Assembly: GCA_023300545.1 (NCBI GenBank)
Contig: JALZVT010000057.1
Coordinates: 1 to 44,951, forward strand
Origin: Pseudomonadales bacterium
GTDB lineage: Bacteria; Pseudomonadota; Gammaproteobacteria; Pseudomonadales; Azotimanducaceae
Direction: 5' to 3'
Length of the DNA stretch: 44,951 nt
Shown: one piece after another, positions 1 to 8,680 of the stretch
Layout of the letters: each line of letters opens with the position of its first letter
Position numbering within the stretch: position 1 is the first letter of the stretch
Made by a program: the position numbers and the translations under genes
Notes under the pieces: model-generated
The model's input: the letters and a program-made list of their open reading frames with translations, nothing else
Database searches by the model: none
Told to the model about the DNA's origin: nothing

Positions 1-41
1 CCCTCGATCTTGGTGCCGCCTAGATCAATGCCGATACGCAC
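1..41 (-). CDS. ROK-family sugar kinase, N-terminal fragment
   Basis: Only the first 13 codons lie in the window and the gene runs off the left edge. Reading leftward from a GTG start at 41, the peptide begins VRIGIDLGGTKIE. The DLGGTK stretch is the phosphate-binding motif near the N terminus of ROK kinases (glucokinase, fructokinase, N-acetylhexosamine kinases). The start lies 5 nt after the permease stop codon, so the two genes are probably co-transcribed. Substrate cannot be judged from so little sequence, and ROK repressors are unlikely because they carry an HTH before this motif. Confidence 0.7.
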   Translation of the reverse strand, partial: MRIGIDLGGTKIE

Positions 42-46
42 TGTAC

Positions 47-1408
47 TCAGGCTGATCGCGTCGCGGCGCGTTTTTGAATGGCAAGCGTCAGTACGTAGGC
101 TACGGCGCCGGCAACAAAGATCAACAATCCATACAGCGCCTGCAGCGGCGCTGATTGCACCACGTAATAAAGTGTCCACAACGTAATGGCCAGGTAAATC
201 AATGGCGGCAACGGATACAGCGGTACTTTGAAGGGTCGTGGCAGGTCCGGTTCGCGGGCTCGAAGAATGAACAGACACAACACCACCGCAATGGTATTGG
301 CTGCTAGCGTAAAGCCGGCAAACACCAATATTGCCTCGAAGGAGGCTGACACAATAAATGCAAGCGTAATAACCGACTGCACAATAATCGCCGTTCGCGG
401 CAGTCCACCATCAGTACTGCCCAGCGCACCAAACAGTGGGAAATCTTCGCCCACCATTTGCAACACTCGCGGACCAGCGATAACCATTGCACTGACGGTC
501 GAGATCAGCAGCAACGACAGCAACACGCCCATCACTCGGGCACCACCATCACCAAAGGCGTAATTGGCGGCGACATAACCCACCTCAACCTGATCCACCA
601 TCGCATCCATCGGTGCCACAGCGAGAAAGGTGTAGTTCAACATGAGGTACAGCACCAATACCGTGATGGTGCCTACGGTCAAAATCCACGGCAGATCGCG
701 CTGTGGGTTAACCAGTTCGCCGCTGAGATAGGTGGCTGAGTTCCACCCTGTGTAGGCGTAGCTCACATAAATCAACGACACCGCAAACGCACCGCCAGTG
801 AGCAGTTTTGCATCCCCCGCCTGGGGCAATAGAGAGACATTCTGATGGGCCGGCGCCAGCCACAGCGCTAGTGCGCAAAAGCCGATAATGAGCAACACTT
901 TCAGCCAGGTAAATGCCCCCTGGGTCGCCGCGCTGTAACGATGTGAAATGCTGTGCAGCAAGGTCAATGCCACCACCAGCACACAGGCCAGCACCGTGTT
1001 ATTGAACTGCGGGAAGACGCTGGAGAAGTAAACCCCAAAGGTGATCGCTGCCAGCGCTGAGGGTGCTGCAAAACCAATAGTTGCTGACACCCAACCGGCA
1101 ACAAAGCCCACGCCCGGATGCAGCACTCGACTCAGAAAATTATACTCGCCGCCCGATCGCGGCAAAGCGGCCCCAAGCTCGGCGTAACAGAGCGCGCCAC
1201 AGAGCGCCGCTAGTCCGCCGATCACCCACAACAGCATTAGCACAAACACCGACCGAATATCAGCAAGCTGAAAACCGAGGCTTGTGAACACGCCAGTGCC
1301 CACCATGTTGGCCATCACCACGGCAATGGCTGTGGTACGGGTAAAACCAGGTCGCCCATCAGGCGTACGCTGGTTTTTTGCGTGGGTCGAATCCGGGGAC
1401 TGGGTCAA
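47..1408 (-). CDS. APC-superfamily amino acid permease
   Basis: A 453-residue polytopic inner-membrane protein with about twelve hydrophobic segments and a hydrophilic N-terminal tail of about 25 residues. The first membrane segment contains the broken-helix motif MVGTGVF (G37-F41), the substrate-binding signature of the APC amino acid/polyamine/organocation family. The CYAELGAALPRSGGEYNFL stretch fits TM2-TM3 of LAT/amino-acid exchangers. Predicted role is proton-coupled uptake or exchange of an amino acid or amine; the exact substrate is not readable. The start is TTG at 1408, supported by AGGAGA nine nt upstream. It is followed 5 nt later by a ROK kinase start, and preceded by the flavoprotein gene after a 50-nt gap. 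Confidence 0.88.
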   Translation of the reverse strand: MTQSPDSTHAKNQRTPDGRPGFTRTTAIAVVMANMVGTGVFTSLGFQLADIRSVFVLMLLWVIGGLAALCGALCYAELGAALPRSGGEYNFLSRVLHPGVGFVAGWVSATIGFAAPSALAAITFGVYFSSVFPQFNNTVLACVLVVALTLLHSISHRYSAATQGAFTWLKVLLIIGFCALALWLAPAHQNVSLLPQAGDAKLLTGGAFAVSLIYVSYAYTGWNSATYLSGELVNPQRDLPWILTVGTITVLVLYLMLNYTFLAVAPMDAMVDQVEVGYVAANYAFGDGGARVMGVLLSLLLISTVSAMVIAGPRVLQMVGEDFPLFGALGSTDGGLPRTAIIVQSVITLAFIVSASFEAILVFAGFTLAANTIAVVLCLFILRAREPDLPRPFKVPLYPLPPLIYLAITLWTLYYVVQSAPLQALYGLLIFVAGAVAYVLTLAIQKRAATRSA

Positions 1409-1458
1409 ATCTGTTGTTCTCCTGGCCCCCGGGCCGGTGCTTGGGAATAGTTAGCCCA

Positions 1459-2946
1459 TCAGGCGGTCAGCTTGAACCAGAATTTGGTGATGCGCTGAGC
1501 CAGAGGCGTAAATCGAGTCCGATTATAGGCATCCCCAAGACGTTTCAGATACTCCGAGCGTGTTGGATAGGCCAAAATCGTTTTGGCGGCTGCTCCCAAT
1601 CCCAGCTTATTGCTCATCATCAGGCACAGAGGCGCCAATTGCTCGCCCGCGTCGTGGCCGACAATAGAGGCACCCAGAATTTGGTCACTGCCTTTCGCAC
1701 AAAACACCTGGGCGTAGCCGGTGTTATCAGCTTCGGCGCGGCCGCGGTCGAGTTCGTTGAACGCGACCTCATAGGTGTCGTATTCAGTGCCCGACTCGGC
1801 AAGACTCGCCTCGCTTTCACCCACCGAGGCAACCTCTGGCGTAGTGTAGGTCGAGTGCGGCACCACAAACCCCGTGACCGTGGCCGTTGGCGCAAACAAA
1901 GCATTTTGAACCACAACTCGCGCCTGGGCGTCAGCGTGGTGCGTAAATTGCAATTTAGCGGTGCAGTCGCCAGCCGCAAAAACCGCGCTATTACTGGAGC
2001 GCAGCTTTTCATCAACCTTGATCAACCCCCGCTCGTCCATCTCGACATTGGCGGCGGCAAGATTTAGGTCTGCCGTGTTGGGTCGGCGCCCTAGCGCTAC
2101 CAATACGCGGTCGGTGCGGTATTCGCCCTTGCCATTTTTAATCACCACACCATTGCCGTCGGCAATCGCAGACTCTACGCCACTGCCCAGGTGAACATGA
2201 ACACCAGCAGCAACCAGCGCCTCGCCAATAATCGCGCTCGCTCGCGGTGACTCAGGTCCCAGCACACGATCCGCCATTTCAAACAGATGCACTTCGACGC
2301 CAAGGCGAGCAAATGCCTGGGCCAGTTCGCAGCCAATAGGGCCAGCACCAAGAATGGCAATGCTGTTGAGTTTCTCGCGCAGCTCAAACACGCTTTCGTT
2401 GGTGAGAGGATTGCTTTCGCGCAGGCCGGGAATCGGCGGTACCAAGGCACTGGCGCCCGTGCACATCGCATATCGGCGCGCCTTAATTTGAGTGCCATCG
2501 ACAGACAACGTGCCGTCGTCGGTAAAGGCGGCGTCACCCATGAACACATCAACACCCAGTTCGGTGTAACGCGTCACGCTATCGTGCGGAGCAATACCTG
2601 CACGCACTTCACGCAACCAGGCAAAAGCGCCGTCAAAATCACCGGGGTGTTTTTTGGAATAGTCAAGCAAACACTTGGACGGCACACAACCCACGTTCAG
2701 GCAATCGCCACCCATGGTATGGCGTTCAATCAATGCAACCTTTGCACCCAAACCGGCGGCACCAATCGCCGTAATCAACCCAGCAGGTCCGGCCCCCACT
2801 ATGGCTAGGTGGTATTTCTCTTGCGGCTTTGGATTTTGGTAATCGTCTGGTTTAAGCGCGCTCTGCCAGATTTTATCAAAGTCGGCGCCTGGGTAGCTTG
2901 CCGCCCCAGAACTTGTGACGGTGTCAGTGGAAGGTGCGTCGCTCAT
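1459..2946 (-). CDS. FAD-dependent pyridine nucleotide-disulfide oxidoreductase (MerA/LpdA-like)
   Basis: A 495-residue flavoprotein of the class I disulfide reductase family. An extra N-terminal segment of about 45 residues precedes the FAD-binding GAGPAG (51-56). The redox disulfide pair is C82/C87 in DCLNVGCVPSK, the NAD(P)H Rossmann motif GAGPIG is at 200-205, and AAGDC at 324-328 is the second FAD contact. Near the C terminus the usual HPTxxE is YPTRSE, with Tyr460 in place of the catalytic His as in mercuric reductase; there is no C-terminal Cys pair and no NmerA domain, so mercuric reduction is unlikely. Its ATG overlaps the stop of the VTT membrane-protein gene (ATGA), implying translational coupling. 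Genes of this flavoprotein type often neighbour TVP38/VTT proteins; the shared role is unknown. Confidence 0.85.
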   Translation of the reverse strand: MSDAPSTDTVTSSGAASYPGADFDKIWQSALKPDDYQNPKPQEKYHLAIVGAGPAGLITAIGAAGLGAKVALIERHTMGGDCLNVGCVPSKCLLDYSKKHPGDFDGAFAWLREVRAGIAPHDSVTRYTELGVDVFMGDAAFTDDGTLSVDGTQIKARRYAMCTGASALVPPIPGLRESNPLTNESVFELREKLNSIAILGAGPIGCELAQAFARLGVEVHLFEMADRVLGPESPRASAIIGEALVAAGVHVHLGSGVESAIADGNGVVIKNGKGEYRTDRVLVALGRRPNTADLNLAAANVEMDERGLIKVDEKLRSSNSAVFAAGDCTAKLQFTHHADAQARVVVQNALFAPTATVTGFVVPHSTYTTPEVASVGESEASLAESGTEYDTYEVAFNELDRGRAEADNTGYAQVFCAKGSDQILGASIVGHDAGEQLAPLCLMMSNKLGLGAAAKTILAYPTRSEYLKRLGDAYNRTRFTPLAQRITKFWFKLTA

Positions 2947-3707
2947 GAGTTTGCCTCGAGTTCAGTGTTAAGCGCCTGGGTGGCGAAACGGGTAATCAGC
3001 ACGGTGAGAATCAAAGTAGCTACAAGACCAACATAGAGCAGCCAATTGTTACCGCTAGCCGCCTCACCGCTAAATATCTCTGCAAGGTTCTGCGCAGCCG
3101 AGCCGAGATACACAAAAAGAACAGTGCCTGGAATCATGCCCAACCAGCTCGCTAGTGCGTAGCTTCTAAACTTAACGCCGGTAATGCCTAACGCGTAATT
3201 CAGCAGGTTGAACGGAAAGACCGGCGACAGGCGCGTCAACAGCACAATAACAAAGCCTTTGTCCCGCACGGCGTTATCGAGGGCATTGAACTTGGCGTTC
3301 CCCGCAATTTTTTGCGCCACCCAATCGCGCGCAAAATAGCGTCCGAGTAAAAAGGCACAGCAAGCACCAATGACACTGCCGGCTGAAACCAGAACAAAGC
3401 CCAACGGCAAACCAAACAGGAAACCCGCTGACAACGTTAGCAGGGAGCCAGGCAGGAGCAATACCGTGGCGAAGATGTAGACAAAGATAAAGACCAGCCA
3501 GGAAATGCCTTTATTGGCCCCGATCCACTCAATCAATGCGGTTAGCCACTCACTAATCGGCAAGGCAAAGGCAGCGATGGCCAACAAAGCCAACACCACA
3601 GCAAAGCCGATAATTCGATTTAGATTGCTGCTCGAACTGCCCGCGTCGGTGTCGCTCGCAGAACCAAGCTCTTGAACGCTGTCCTGCTCGGGTATCGGTG
3701 TTGTCAT
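2943..3707 (-). CDS. TVP38/TMEM64 (VTT-domain, DedA-like) membrane protein
   Basis: A 254-residue inner-membrane protein. A polar N-terminal tail of about 35 residues leads into a hydrophobic helix, then the VTT/SNARE-associated core, with segments such as LLLPGSLLTLSAGFLFG and a Gly-rich GSVIGACCAFLLGRYFARD, then LSPVFPFNLLNYALG, which are family hallmarks. DedA/VTT proteins act in membrane lipid or proton-dependent transport; function here is inferred only from family. I chose ATG 3707 because GGAG sits nine nt upstream; the frame stays open to 3848 but that extension is not family-like and overlaps the preceding gene. Its stop overlaps the flavoprotein start by four bases. Confidence 0.85.
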   Translation of the reverse strand: MTTPIPEQDSVQELGSASDTDAGSSSSNLNRIIGFAVVLALLAIAAFALPISEWLTALIEWIGANKGISWLVFIFVYIFATVLLLPGSLLTLSAGFLFGLPLGFVLVSAGSVIGACCAFLLGRYFARDWVAQKIAGNAKFNALDNAVRDKGFVIVLLTRLSPVFPFNLLNYALGITGVKFRSYALASWLGMIPGTVLFVYLGSAAQNLAEIFSGEAASGNNWLLYVGLVATLILTVLITRFATQALNTELEANS

Positions 3708-3837
3708 GGCGCTGCTCCAGTAGTCATGTGAACCGTGAAAAAGTAGGACACATCCCGCAACGCTGAGTTCAGCGGGATTGGAAAAAGTTTTGCTTGGCGT
3801 GGGCTTTAATGACCTACGCCTGAGCCGAGCGCTGGCC

Positions 3838-4719
3838 TCAGTTGTCAACCTTTAGACGCTTCTCAAGCTTTTTTTCAAGGAGGGGCCGGTGCATCTCCAG
3901 CAACCGACGGTCGTCAGCCCAACGCGCCTGCACCGTCCGTAAGTGTCCAACTTCAGCGGCGCCCGTGCCCACGACATCGCTATCAGCCCAGCCGGAGAAC
4001 CAGTCTGCCAACAGCGTCATGGATTCCAATAATATCTTGATTGACCCAGACTGCCCAAGCTCGGCCGTGGTCAGACCACTCGCGAGCAACAGGGCCTCGC
4101 CGGGTTCGTCAGCGGCGGGAACCAGCTCGTTGAAATGCCCGGCCAGCGCAACAAGCAAACAGCGCGCCTCTATCAGTCCAAACAGGGCTACATGGCTATC
4201 AGTGCCTTCAATAAGTGCACTCCCAGGCAGCGTGACCTGATCAAAGCGCGCCTGACCGACCGCCAATTCTGGTAAAAACCGACCGCTGGGTTTTTCTATG
4301 AGTTCCACACCCTTAGTATTCACCGGCACGACAACGTCAGCTGTATTGCCAGATTCTAGGCTTGCGTTAACCACCAGCGTTGAGAGATGGGAGCGTGCAG
4401 CGACCCAACTCTTTGTCCCCTGGAGATCAAAACCGTCTGCGCCGGCCGTGGCTTGTCGGAGGGCACAGGTGGGTGCGCGGGATTCGTCACGAGACTCGCT
4501 CACCAGATAACTCGACCAGCCCGCTCGCGCCCTGAGTTGGCCAAAACACTGGCGCATAGCGCCTTGGTAAGCGCCAACAAACACCCAGGCCGCACGGTCA
4601 GCTAACCGGCCGCCCTGCTCTGCAAGTTGGGTGGGTGTGAGGGTTTCAAGATTGCTTGACGACCAAAGGTCGTAATAGCTCTGCTGGGTGGCACAGGTCG
4701 TTCGCGTCTGGTCCAACAT
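3838..4719 (-). CDS. Divergent, short acyl-CoA dehydrogenase-like protein
   Basis: A 293-residue protein resembling the N-terminal and middle domains of acyl-CoA dehydrogenases. The stretch ALRQATAGADGFDLQGTKSW, then WVAARSHLSTLVVNA, matches the flavin-contacting beta-domain pattern (A...dG..L.G.KSWVt.a..a..lvv.A), and FDQVTLPGSALI matches the domain-closing V.vP strand. Standard family members are about 380 residues with a C-terminal helical domain carrying the catalytic Glu; this one is shorter and that segment is not recognisable, so dehydrogenase activity is uncertain. The start overlaps the SDR stop by one base (TGATG), so the two are translationally coupled and probably act in one pathway. 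A structural or flavin-reductase-like role is an alternative. Confidence 0.62.
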   Translation of the reverse strand: MLDQTRTTCATQQSYYDLWSSSNLETLTPTQLAEQGGRLADRAAWVFVGAYQGAMRQCFGQLRARAGWSSYLVSESRDESRAPTCALRQATAGADGFDLQGTKSWVAARSHLSTLVVNASLESGNTADVVVPVNTKGVELIEKPSGRFLPELAVGQARFDQVTLPGSALIEGTDSHVALFGLIEARCLLVALAGHFNELVPAADEPGEALLLASGLTTAELGQSGSIKILLESMTLLADWFSGWADSDVVGTGAAEVGHLRTVQARWADDRRLLEMHRPLLEKKLEKRLKVDN

Positions 4720-5717
4720 CAGCTGCCTTGTTCCGTGCGGAGATTGGTTGCTGAACTCAGGCCACCAAAATGCCCCTCAGCAAGCAATCGATCCATAAAG
4801 TCAGAATCATAGGCAGCTTCCGGGTCAGTACGCACATGACGATCGAGCGCAGCGGCGTCGTCGCCAACAAGAATTCGCCAGCGATTCTCCCGAACCCCGT
4901 CGAGAATAACCTTAGCTGCGGAAGCCGCGGTCATCGGTGCGTTGTCGCGGAACGACTCACCACCCGCCGCAAGCGCGGCCCGAATGTGATCATCGGGCTC
5001 GTTATCCACGGGCAACCCCGCGGCAATCATTCGCTCGCGGGCGATCTGAATTTCGTCCGCGGTCATCTCTTGTGGCGAATTGTGGCCCAGCACCTTGCCT
5101 GAGTTGATGGCGATTGAGGTGCCAATGTGACCGGGCATAACCAGACTGACGCCAACGTGAGGCGCGTTTAAGCGCAGATCATTGATAAGCGCCTCAGTGA
5201 AGCCTTTCACCGCAAACTTGGCGGCCGCGTAGGCCGTATGCGGCACCATATGACCAATGCTTGCCCAAAAGCCGTTGACGCTGCTGGTGTTGACGATATG
5301 ACCTTCGTCGCTTGCGATCAGCAAGGGCAAGAATGCTCGCGAGCCGTAGTACACGCCGTACCAGCACACGCCAAAGGTGCGCTCCCAGTCGTCGCGTTCG
5401 CCGGCAACAAAACTACCGCCGCCACCAATGCCTGCGTTATTGAACAACAGGTGAATGTGATCGGTGGCATGCACCTCCATGACGTCGTCGCGAAATTGAT
5501 TCATCGCGTCTTCGTTGCTGACGTCACACAAATGACTGGTCACCTTAGCGGCGCTGTTGACCTGCGCGGCAAGCCGTGCCGTTTCATCCATGTTGTCCTG
5601 CATAACATCACACATCGCAACCCGCGCACCGTCAGCCACTAAAGCCAACACCAGCTCACGCCCCATACCTGTGCCACCACCGGTCACTACGGCCAGCTTG
5701 TCGTTAAAGTCTTTCAC
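4719..5717 (-). CDS. Short-chain dehydrogenase/reductase (SDR)
   Basis: A 332-residue classical-type SDR predicted to be an NAD(P)-dependent alcohol/ketone oxidoreductase. Visible motifs are TGGGTGMG (12-19, cofactor binding), NNAG (93-96), Ser145/146 and the catalytic pair Tyr163-x3-Lys167 (YAAAK). The Ser-Tyr spacing is longer than usual because of an insertion around FWASIGHMVPH. The C-terminal portion extends about 60-80 residues beyond a minimal SDR. The start is GTG, with GGAT about nine nt upstream. It overlaps the acyl-CoA-dehydrogenase-like gene by one base, which points to a shared substrate route, possibly a hydroxyacyl or cyclic alcohol; the substrate is not determinable. Confidence 0.9.
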   Translation of the reverse strand: MKDFNDKLAVVTGGGTGMGRELVLALVADGARVAMCDVMQDNMDETARLAAQVNSAAKVTSHLCDVSNEDAMNQFRDDVMEVHATDHIHLLFNNAGIGGGGSFVAGERDDWERTFGVCWYGVYYGSRAFLPLLIASDEGHIVNTSSVNGFWASIGHMVPHTAYAAAKFAVKGFTEALINDLRLNAPHVGVSLVMPGHIGTSIAINSGKVLGHNSPQEMTADEIQIARERMIAAGLPVDNEPDDHIRAALAAGGESFRDNAPMTAASAAKVILDGVRENRWRILVGDDAAALDRHVRTDPEAAYDSDFMDRLLAEGHFGGLSSATNLRTEQGS

Positions 5718-5783
5718 TAATTATCATCCTGTCTAAGTCACTTGTTTGCGTAATGTTTGGATCTGATGCTGCCAACGAGCTCG

Positions 5784-6869
5784 CTAAAATGCCCTCGCCT
5801 CGCCCATTAAATCCCGTGCAATGCGTTCGATATTTTCATAGCGGGTGTCGAAGTTCGGCAGCACCATCACCTGATGTAAGCCGGCACCAGCGAGCTCAGA
5901 CAACTGCTCCAGCAACCGATCACGGGTGCCAATAAGGGAGCTACTGGTGAGTACTTTGGGGGTGAGAAATTTTTCTTCTTCGGGCAGCACCCAGCAGTTG
6001 TGCCCGGCGTGAATGCGTTGATGCCGTCGCTCTTCGGGCACCTGCTCAAGCATCGAGGTGTAGTCTTCCCAAATCTCGGCGAGATGGTTGGGCGGCTGGT
6101 GACCAAAGTTACGCCACTGATCATAGCTGTAGTGAATGGCAGCCATCGCCATCGCACCACATTCCGCTTTAACTCGCGGGGAATCAATCGCCTCCCCCTC
6201 ATCAAGCACAACCATCGCAGTGAGCGCCGTCGTATAAAAACTCTGACGATCGAGCCTGCGCCCGACACCGCGCGCGCCCTCTTCAAGGTAATGCCACATC
6301 GAGTGCATGGCGTCGGGATTGGCCGCCAGTGCCAGCACGGCCCCATCACCGTGCTTACCGGCTAACGCCAGAGATTTTGGGCCAAACCCAGACACATACA
6401 TCGGAATAGGGTCTGCAAAATTCACAAAACCCTTATCGGGCATGATGTGCACGACCGGCGATACCCCCGAACCCTTGGGCAACGACAACAGCCCTTCCTC
6501 GCCTCGCAGCAACGGCCGAATCGTTTCAAGGTAGCCATCAAAATCTTTAATGCGTTGCGGTGGCAAGCCCATTACTCGCATGGCCGTATTGCCAGCGCCC
6601 ACACCAAAGAAGGTTCGGCCTGGTGCCAGCGCATTGATAGTCGCAATGCCGGCTGCATTCACCGGCGCCGGACGCGTGCCAGCAACGGCCACCCCGGTGC
6701 CAAGCTTTATGCGCGATGTACGGGTTGCCGCAACGGCGAGCGTAGCGTAGCAGTCAGACCAGAGCATCTGGCTGTCAGCCAGCCAAGCGTGGCTGAAACC
6801 CAGTTCTTCCGCGCGCACTACATAGTCGACGTCGCTGATATGCGACGCCACACAGACTCCAAGGTCCAT
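5784..6869 (-). CDS. Luciferase-like (LLM class) flavin-dependent oxidoreductase
   Basis: A 361-residue TIM-barrel flavoprotein of the bacterial luciferase/F420-dependent reductase superfamily. The N terminus (MDLGVCVAS, then AEELGFSHAWLADSQML) and the segment RIKLGTGVAV followed by TINALAPGRTFFGVGAGN are typical of 5,10-methylene-tetrahydromethanopterin reductase-like and alkanal monooxygenase-like members. Whether it uses FMNH2 or F420 cannot be told from sequence alone; FMN is more likely in a gammaproteobacterium. ATG 6869 has GGGAGA upstream. Only two bases separate it from the upstream glycosyltransferase-like gene, so they are co-transcribed. Predicted cytoplasmic monooxygenase or reductase of an unidentified small molecule. 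Confidence 0.87.
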   Translation of the reverse strand: MDLGVCVASHISDVDYVVRAEELGFSHAWLADSQMLWSDCYATLAVAATRTSRIKLGTGVAVAGTRPAPVNAAGIATINALAPGRTFFGVGAGNTAMRVMGLPPQRIKDFDGYLETIRPLLRGEEGLLSLPKGSGVSPVVHIMPDKGFVNFADPIPMYVSGFGPKSLALAGKHGDGAVLALAANPDAMHSMWHYLEEGARGVGRRLDRQSFYTTALTAMVVLDEGEAIDSPRVKAECGAMAMAAIHYSYDQWRNFGHQPPNHLAEIWEDYTSMLEQVPEERRHQRIHAGHNCWVLPEEEKFLTPKVLTSSSLIGTRDRLLEQLSELAGAGLHQVMVLPNFDTRYENIERIARDLMGEARAF

Positions 6870-6871
6870 TC

Positions 6872-7777
6872 TCAGTCTCCCTGTTTAATCCCCACCACTA
6901 TCCTACCGAAGTCGACACCTCGGTCACCTGTCTTTGCCCCGACTGACGACGGTGGCGAGAAGGCATCCGCCCCGGCAGCCAGCAGCACCTCAATCAAGGC
7001 CTGCATCTGCGCGTCATGAAGACTGCCGCGCACCACTTCTGAGGCACAAAGGTTCAACACCGCCGCCGGGGTCTGCCACGACGAACAATATCGATCGAGG
7101 AGTTTGGGATCACGCTCGAGCAGCGCGTGCGCCAGCAGCGGGCTCATGACCTGGGCGTGTTCAAACACCTGAAAATCAACCACGTTGTGCAAATGACTCA
7201 AGAACTTGGGGCCGAGAAACTGCGCAACCATGGGGTTGTCGGTTTGATCAGATCGCGCCTGGGCATTGGCGCCGTGTTTGGCGAGCATGCGAGTCGCCGC
7301 AAACTCATAAAAATCGAGTACGGGATCTGCCGCCGAAAACTGCATAAACGCATTGTGAATTTTCTTATACAGACGCGGCCGTCCAGGGTTATCTGCCGGC
7401 GCCTCTTGCAACCACAGCTCACGACCAAACGCACAACCATCTGGCAACAATTCAACAGCTGCGGCGTCGATGACCAAACTATCCGCATCGCACCAGACCA
7501 CTCGTGATGCCCCCTGGGCGAGCACTTTTTGACACAGTCGCAGCCGGGCCAGATCAGAGGCCACCACCGGTTGTGCTGTGCAGATCGCTCGCTCTTGTTC
7601 TGACAGCAAATCAAACAGTTCATCATGCACAAACCGATAGCCAAAACCGCGTGCCTCGGCCCAGCTGCGCACCGACGCCATACAGGGTTCAAGCCAGGTG
7701 TGCGGTAACGGTTGGCGGTGCGACTGGAGAACCACAGTTGATTGGGCAAACGGCATCTCTGGAGGGCTTGGAGTCAC
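6872..7777 (-). CDS. Putative GT-A-fold glycosyltransferase (GMA12/MNN10-like)
   Basis: A 301-residue cytoplasmic protein I assign tentatively to nucleotide-sugar transferases. An early strand (STVVLQSHRQPLPHTW) and helix (SVRSWAEARGFGYRFVHDE) are followed by SDLARLRLCQKVLAQGASRVVWCDADSLV, whose D97-A-D99 is the DxD metal/nucleotide-sugar motif in its usual strand-end position. A downstream NAFMQFS...FYEFAA region is compatible with acceptor-side helices of the galactosyltransferase GMA12/MNN10 clan. The start is GTG; the gap to the dienelactone hydrolase gene upstream is five nt and to the LLM gene downstream two nt. The position between two catabolic enzymes is odd for a glycosyltransferase. 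Acceptor unknown. Confidence 0.6.
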   Translation of the reverse strand: MTPSPPEMPFAQSTVVLQSHRQPLPHTWLEPCMASVRSWAEARGFGYRFVHDELFDLLSEQERAICTAQPVVASDLARLRLCQKVLAQGASRVVWCDADSLVIDAAAVELLPDGCAFGRELWLQEAPADNPGRPRLYKKIHNAFMQFSAADPVLDFYEFAATRMLAKHGANAQARSDQTDNPMVAQFLGPKFLSHLHNVVDFQVFEHAQVMSPLLAHALLERDPKLLDRYCSSWQTPAAVLNLCASEVVRGSLHDAQMQALIEVLLAAGADAFSPPSSVGAKTGDRGVDFGRIVVGIKQGD

Positions 7778-7782
7778 CGCGC

Positions 7783-8550
7783 TCAGACCCCACCATCAGC
7801 AGCCAACAGCAACGGCCCTTCTGCCTGGAGGTTGCGCCGGAACAGACTAAACAACCGAGCCCAGTGACGTTCGGCACTCGGCTTATGAAAAATGCCCTCG
7901 CGACCCGGAAAAGCAAAACCATGCTCAGCACCGGGATACCACTCAAGACGGGCATCAATGGGCAGGCTCTCGAGATGGGCTTGCAACTCTTCAATCACTT
8001 CCACGGGGGCGTAATGATCAATCTCGGCGCAGGCAAAATACATTTCGCCCGTAATGCGTGCCGCGCTCAAATGCGGTGAGTCGTCGCGCTTGGTCAGCAG
8101 GTTAGCGCCATAGATCGACGCAGCGCAGTTAATCCGTTCGGGAAACTGACCCGCCGCGGCAAATACAAAGGGACCACTCATGCAATAACCCACGGCACCC
8201 ACCCGGGTGGCATTGGCGTCGATGTGATTATCGACAAAATCCAGCAAGTGCAGCGTGTCATCCATAATGAGCTCGATACTCAAGTGCTTGGTGAGATCAA
8301 ACATCGCCTTCCGACCCGCCTCGCTCCACTCCATGACAAACTCTGGCGCCTCGCGGTAGTAGAGATTGGGTAGGACCACCAGGTAGCCGACACTGGCGAT
8401 TCGCCGGGCCATGTCATGCAACTCTTCGCGCTTGCCGGGCGCGTCCATATAGAACAACACCACCGGAAACGGCCCCTCCTCGTCCGGTCGCACGACAAAG
8501 GTGTTCATCGCACCCGATGTTGTGGTGATAATGACTTCGTCTTCCAGCAT
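7783..8550 (-). CDS. Dienelactone hydrolase family protein
   Basis: A 255-residue alpha/beta hydrolase of the dienelactone hydrolase family. The nucleophile elbow is GYCMSG with catalytic Cys123, the acid is probably Asp178 (AEIDHYAP) and the base His210 (PGAEHGFAF), the standard Cys-Asp-His triad of this family. The oxyanion region is FYMDAPGKREELHDMARRIA. Such enzymes hydrolyse lactones and esters in ring-cleavage pathways but many members have other substrates. The ATG is preceded by GAGGGG. It is the first gene of the leftward array; no other aromatic ring-cleavage gene is visible here, so chlorocatechol degradation should not be assumed. Confidence 0.9.
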   Translation of the reverse strand: MLEDEVIITTTSGAMNTFVVRPDEEGPFPVVLFYMDAPGKREELHDMARRIASVGYLVVLPNLYYREAPEFVMEWSEAGRKAMFDLTKHLSIELIMDDTLHLLDFVDNHIDANATRVGAVGYCMSGPFVFAAAGQFPERINCAASIYGANLLTKRDDSPHLSAARITGEMYFACAEIDHYAPVEVIEELQAHLESLPIDARLEWYPGAEHGFAFPGREGIFHKPSAERHWARLFSLFRRNLQAEGPLLLAADGGV

Positions 8551-8680
8551 GGCTCGCCCCTCGTTTGTTGAGCACCGATGCTAGCCTAGCGGGCAACAAA
8601 ACCTCAAACTAACCAAACAGCGGCAGCCCCGTAGTTTATCCAGCTGCCAATTCGCGCCACTAATCGAGAGGATCGCCACC
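8551..8680. promoter_or_regulatory. Divergent intergenic region with promoters not resolved
   Basis: This stretch separates the leftward dienelactone hydrolase gene from the rightward sugar kinase. It contains an inverted repeat GGCAGC (8623-8628) / GCTGCC (8643-8648) with a 14-nt spacer, and AGAGG at 8667-8671 that would serve as ribosome binding site for the kinase. I see no convincing -35/-10 pair. Confidence 0.3.

Noticed and set aside
1459..2946. Mercuric reductase assignment
   Set aside because: The redox Cys pair and Tyr are MerA-like, but the C-terminal Cys-Cys pair and NmerA domain are missing and no mer genes are near.
3708..3848. A 47-codon N-terminal extension of the VTT protein
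   Set aside because: It overlaps the upstream coding region, is Arg/Ser-rich and lacks family features, while ATG 3707 has a GGAG sequence.
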